Positions 59,801 to 62,800 of a stretch of 64,000 nucleotides of DNA are shown here, piece after piece; the stretch's first letter is position 1, and each line of letters opens with the position of its first letter. The position numbers were made by a program, and so were the translations under genes. The stretch covers positions 973,001 through 1,037,000 of the forward strand of contig CAUEEP010000913.1 of NCBI GenBank assembly GCA_958450365.1, given 5' to 3'. The DNA is from Mesorhabditis belari (lineage: Eukaryota > Nematoda > Chromadorea > Rhabditida > Rhabditidae). Below the pieces are notes generated by a model. It did not search any database. It had not been told where the DNA came from and was given only the letters and a program-made list of their open reading frames with translations.

Positions 59801-62800
59801 CCAAGTTTAAAGTAACTCAAGTAAAAACAAAGGCCGAGAATCGCAATGTCGATTAGTTTTTTTCTATTGAAAATTCTAATGAATTCTAATGAATTCTAAT
59901 AAATAATGAAATCCCGTATTTCCTCTAATAGTAGTGCACCCCGCCGAGTTGATGACTATTTTACGGTTTCTAAGTTTTCGCAGAAGCTCAACACTCAAAT
60001 CCCCCACAAGATCTCATCGTCAGCTATATTTTCCAATCCCACATCGATAGGTTCTGATAAGCGGTTTTCGAGATTTCGAGCAATTTAGACAATTTAGATT
60101 TTGGTGCACTACTATTAGGGAAAACACGGTATCTGATTTTACTGCGCATTTTGAACTTGCACTTTTCCAGAGTCAACTCTTTCCTCGCCCAACAATCGCC
60201 GAGCTCATCCGCGCTGACGCCGAATCGAAAGAACTCCGGTCTCGCCGTTCCACTTCTTTCCTTGCAATCAAGCGTCTCCCCGTCGATGAAAGATTTAGCC
60301 GTGCTGCAAGGGAAATTGCAATCGGTGAGTGAAAACAACAAAACTAGAATTAGATCAATGTATATTGGATTGGTGCAAAACTCCTTTTAGAGGCGCCTAA
60401 GGCACCAATTGATCCATTAGTTTGCTTTATTAAAAAGTTAAATTTGCTTATTTTACTTTATTGAAAAGTTAACCTATCTACAAAAATAACATTAAAATAA
60501 CCTTAACATGTCTTATGTTGGGATTTTTACGGGCATGCAAAGTCGGCGTAGTCAAAAAGAAAAAGTCGCCACTCGATGACACGATTTAGGCATTTTCGTC
60601 AAGAAAACCGATTTTCGTATCAATACAGGAAAGATAGAGCACAAAAAGTTACCGTAAATACTGTAATAGTACCCCATCCCCATAATGACGGTGCGGAGTG
60701 TTGCGTAGTCTAGCTTTGAACGAGTTTTTCTCGACACTGGTTTATGCTACAATGCGCGCTTATGGTATCAAAAAATAGCCCTGAATTTCAAGGCTATTTT
60801 TTGATACCAAAGACGCGTTTTTTGAAAGTACGGGGGCTTTGAAAAAAATGAAATACTAAAAAACTTTTGCGACTACGCGACTGTACGAGGGGGATGGGTA
60901 CTATTACAGTATTTACGGTAGGTATATCGCGAACGTTTTCAAACCAATAGACCTAGTCGTTTTCGTTTTAGGAACTTTTGAAGAATTTTATTGAAAAAGC
61001 ACATATTTTGCGCTTAATTTTGCACTTTAAAACAGACACAGATTGGTCTAAAAAGAAGAAAAACAAAAACACAACAATTCATTAACATTTTTCAGTCAAT
61101 GATAGGGTGAGTCAATGAACAAAATATCTGTTTTAAAGCATTTGAAAGATAAAAATCAATGCAGTCATCTTTTTTGTTTTAAGATTGATTTGAACAAATT
61201 TCAATGTCCCAACTTTGCTTTGTCTGAAAAATTACAAAACTAATACGAAAGCTAAACTACAAAAGCTTTATGACAATCGAATAAATTTCCTTATTCGATT
61301 GTCATAAAGCTGCTGATAAAGAATAAAAGCCAAAAATTACAAATTCAATCACATTCCAGGGCCAGCCCCGTCACGGATCTGTTTCATCCGGCTCGAAGAA
61401 GGGTGCACAGCCATCAGCCGATGGATTCTTCCATTGTCGATTATGTGAAAAATGCTTTGAGAAGGTCGGTTTGAGAGGATAATGATCAAATGAAATAGTA
61501 ATCGAATGATCAAAGTGGCTTTGAACTAAACAATGAAATTTCTAATATAATTTCCAGTTAAACGTTCTCTAAATCTTTTCAAGTTATAATTTCTAGGTGA
61601 AATCGTTGAATGCACATATGAAGAGTCACGCGATGAAAGCGAGAGCTGAAGCCGAAGCACAGGCACAAGTACAAGCACAGGTGAGATATAGAAAAAAAAC
61701 TTACTTTAATGAATTAAAAAATTAATTCATTAAATTGTAAATCTTGAGTCTTTTGTAAGTTAAAGTGAATTTTTCAAAAGCTTGAACAATAAATGGAATT
61801 TTGTTCGCTCTTGAACAATTCAAGCGTTTAGAAATTCACTTTAACTTACTAAAGACTCAAGATTTACGTTTTGTTCGTTCCAACAGTGCTTTAAGTCACA
61901 ATCTTGAGCCGTTTTTTTGTAATTCTACGTCGCTAAGTCACAAGATTAGCGGCTATAAAGTGATATATCATATTTTAACAGTTTTATTTGAATAATTTTA
62001 TCTAAAAGCTTTAGGTGAGCGCTCAATTGGCTCAACAAACCGCTCTCCAACAACAGCAGTCAATGTTACAAGGTTTGTGAGAGGAAATGTTGATTTTAAA
62101 TTGTAATTGTGACAAACCGTACACAAAGCTTGCTATCAATATAATGTGTAGATAGATACCGTATTTCTTCGAATAGAAGACCGGGTAAAGAATACCACAT
62201 GAGCTAACAGATTTTTGAGCCATTTCCCAGCTCTATAGCACTTGATTGAAAGCTTTTATGCAGAAAAGAAATTTCAAAAAGGGCTGCTACGCAGGAGTAC
62301 GCGATCATACTCTTTACCCGGTCTTCTATTCGAAGAAATACGGTAATTCACAAAAAATCGAGTTTAAGATGTGAAATGATACTAAATGATGCTTACTAGT
62401 TGATTTAAAAAGTCATGTTTGAAAGAATTTCTTAAAAAACGGTAAAATCAGTACCCAATTCCCTCGGAAAGTGTGCGAACAACCGAAAAGATGGTTCAAG
62501 GCAAATCATTAAAAGTTACCACAATTTTACTCATTATATTTGTCTTATGGTTTACTTTGTGCTCAACAAATATTAAACGCATCCTTTCTGGCACACTCAA
62601 CACCATTTTTGGCATTTTTTGCCACTGTTCTTGCCATTTCTGCCATTTTTCTTGCAAAAATGCTTTGCGGTGATGAGAAAAGTGAAGAATTCAGTGTGCC
62701 AGATTGGTATCTTTGCATTTTTAAGCACAAAGTAAACCTTGGTTTGATTTAATCCATCAATTTATTTCAAAAATTTTTCAGGCCTTGGCTCAACAGCAGC

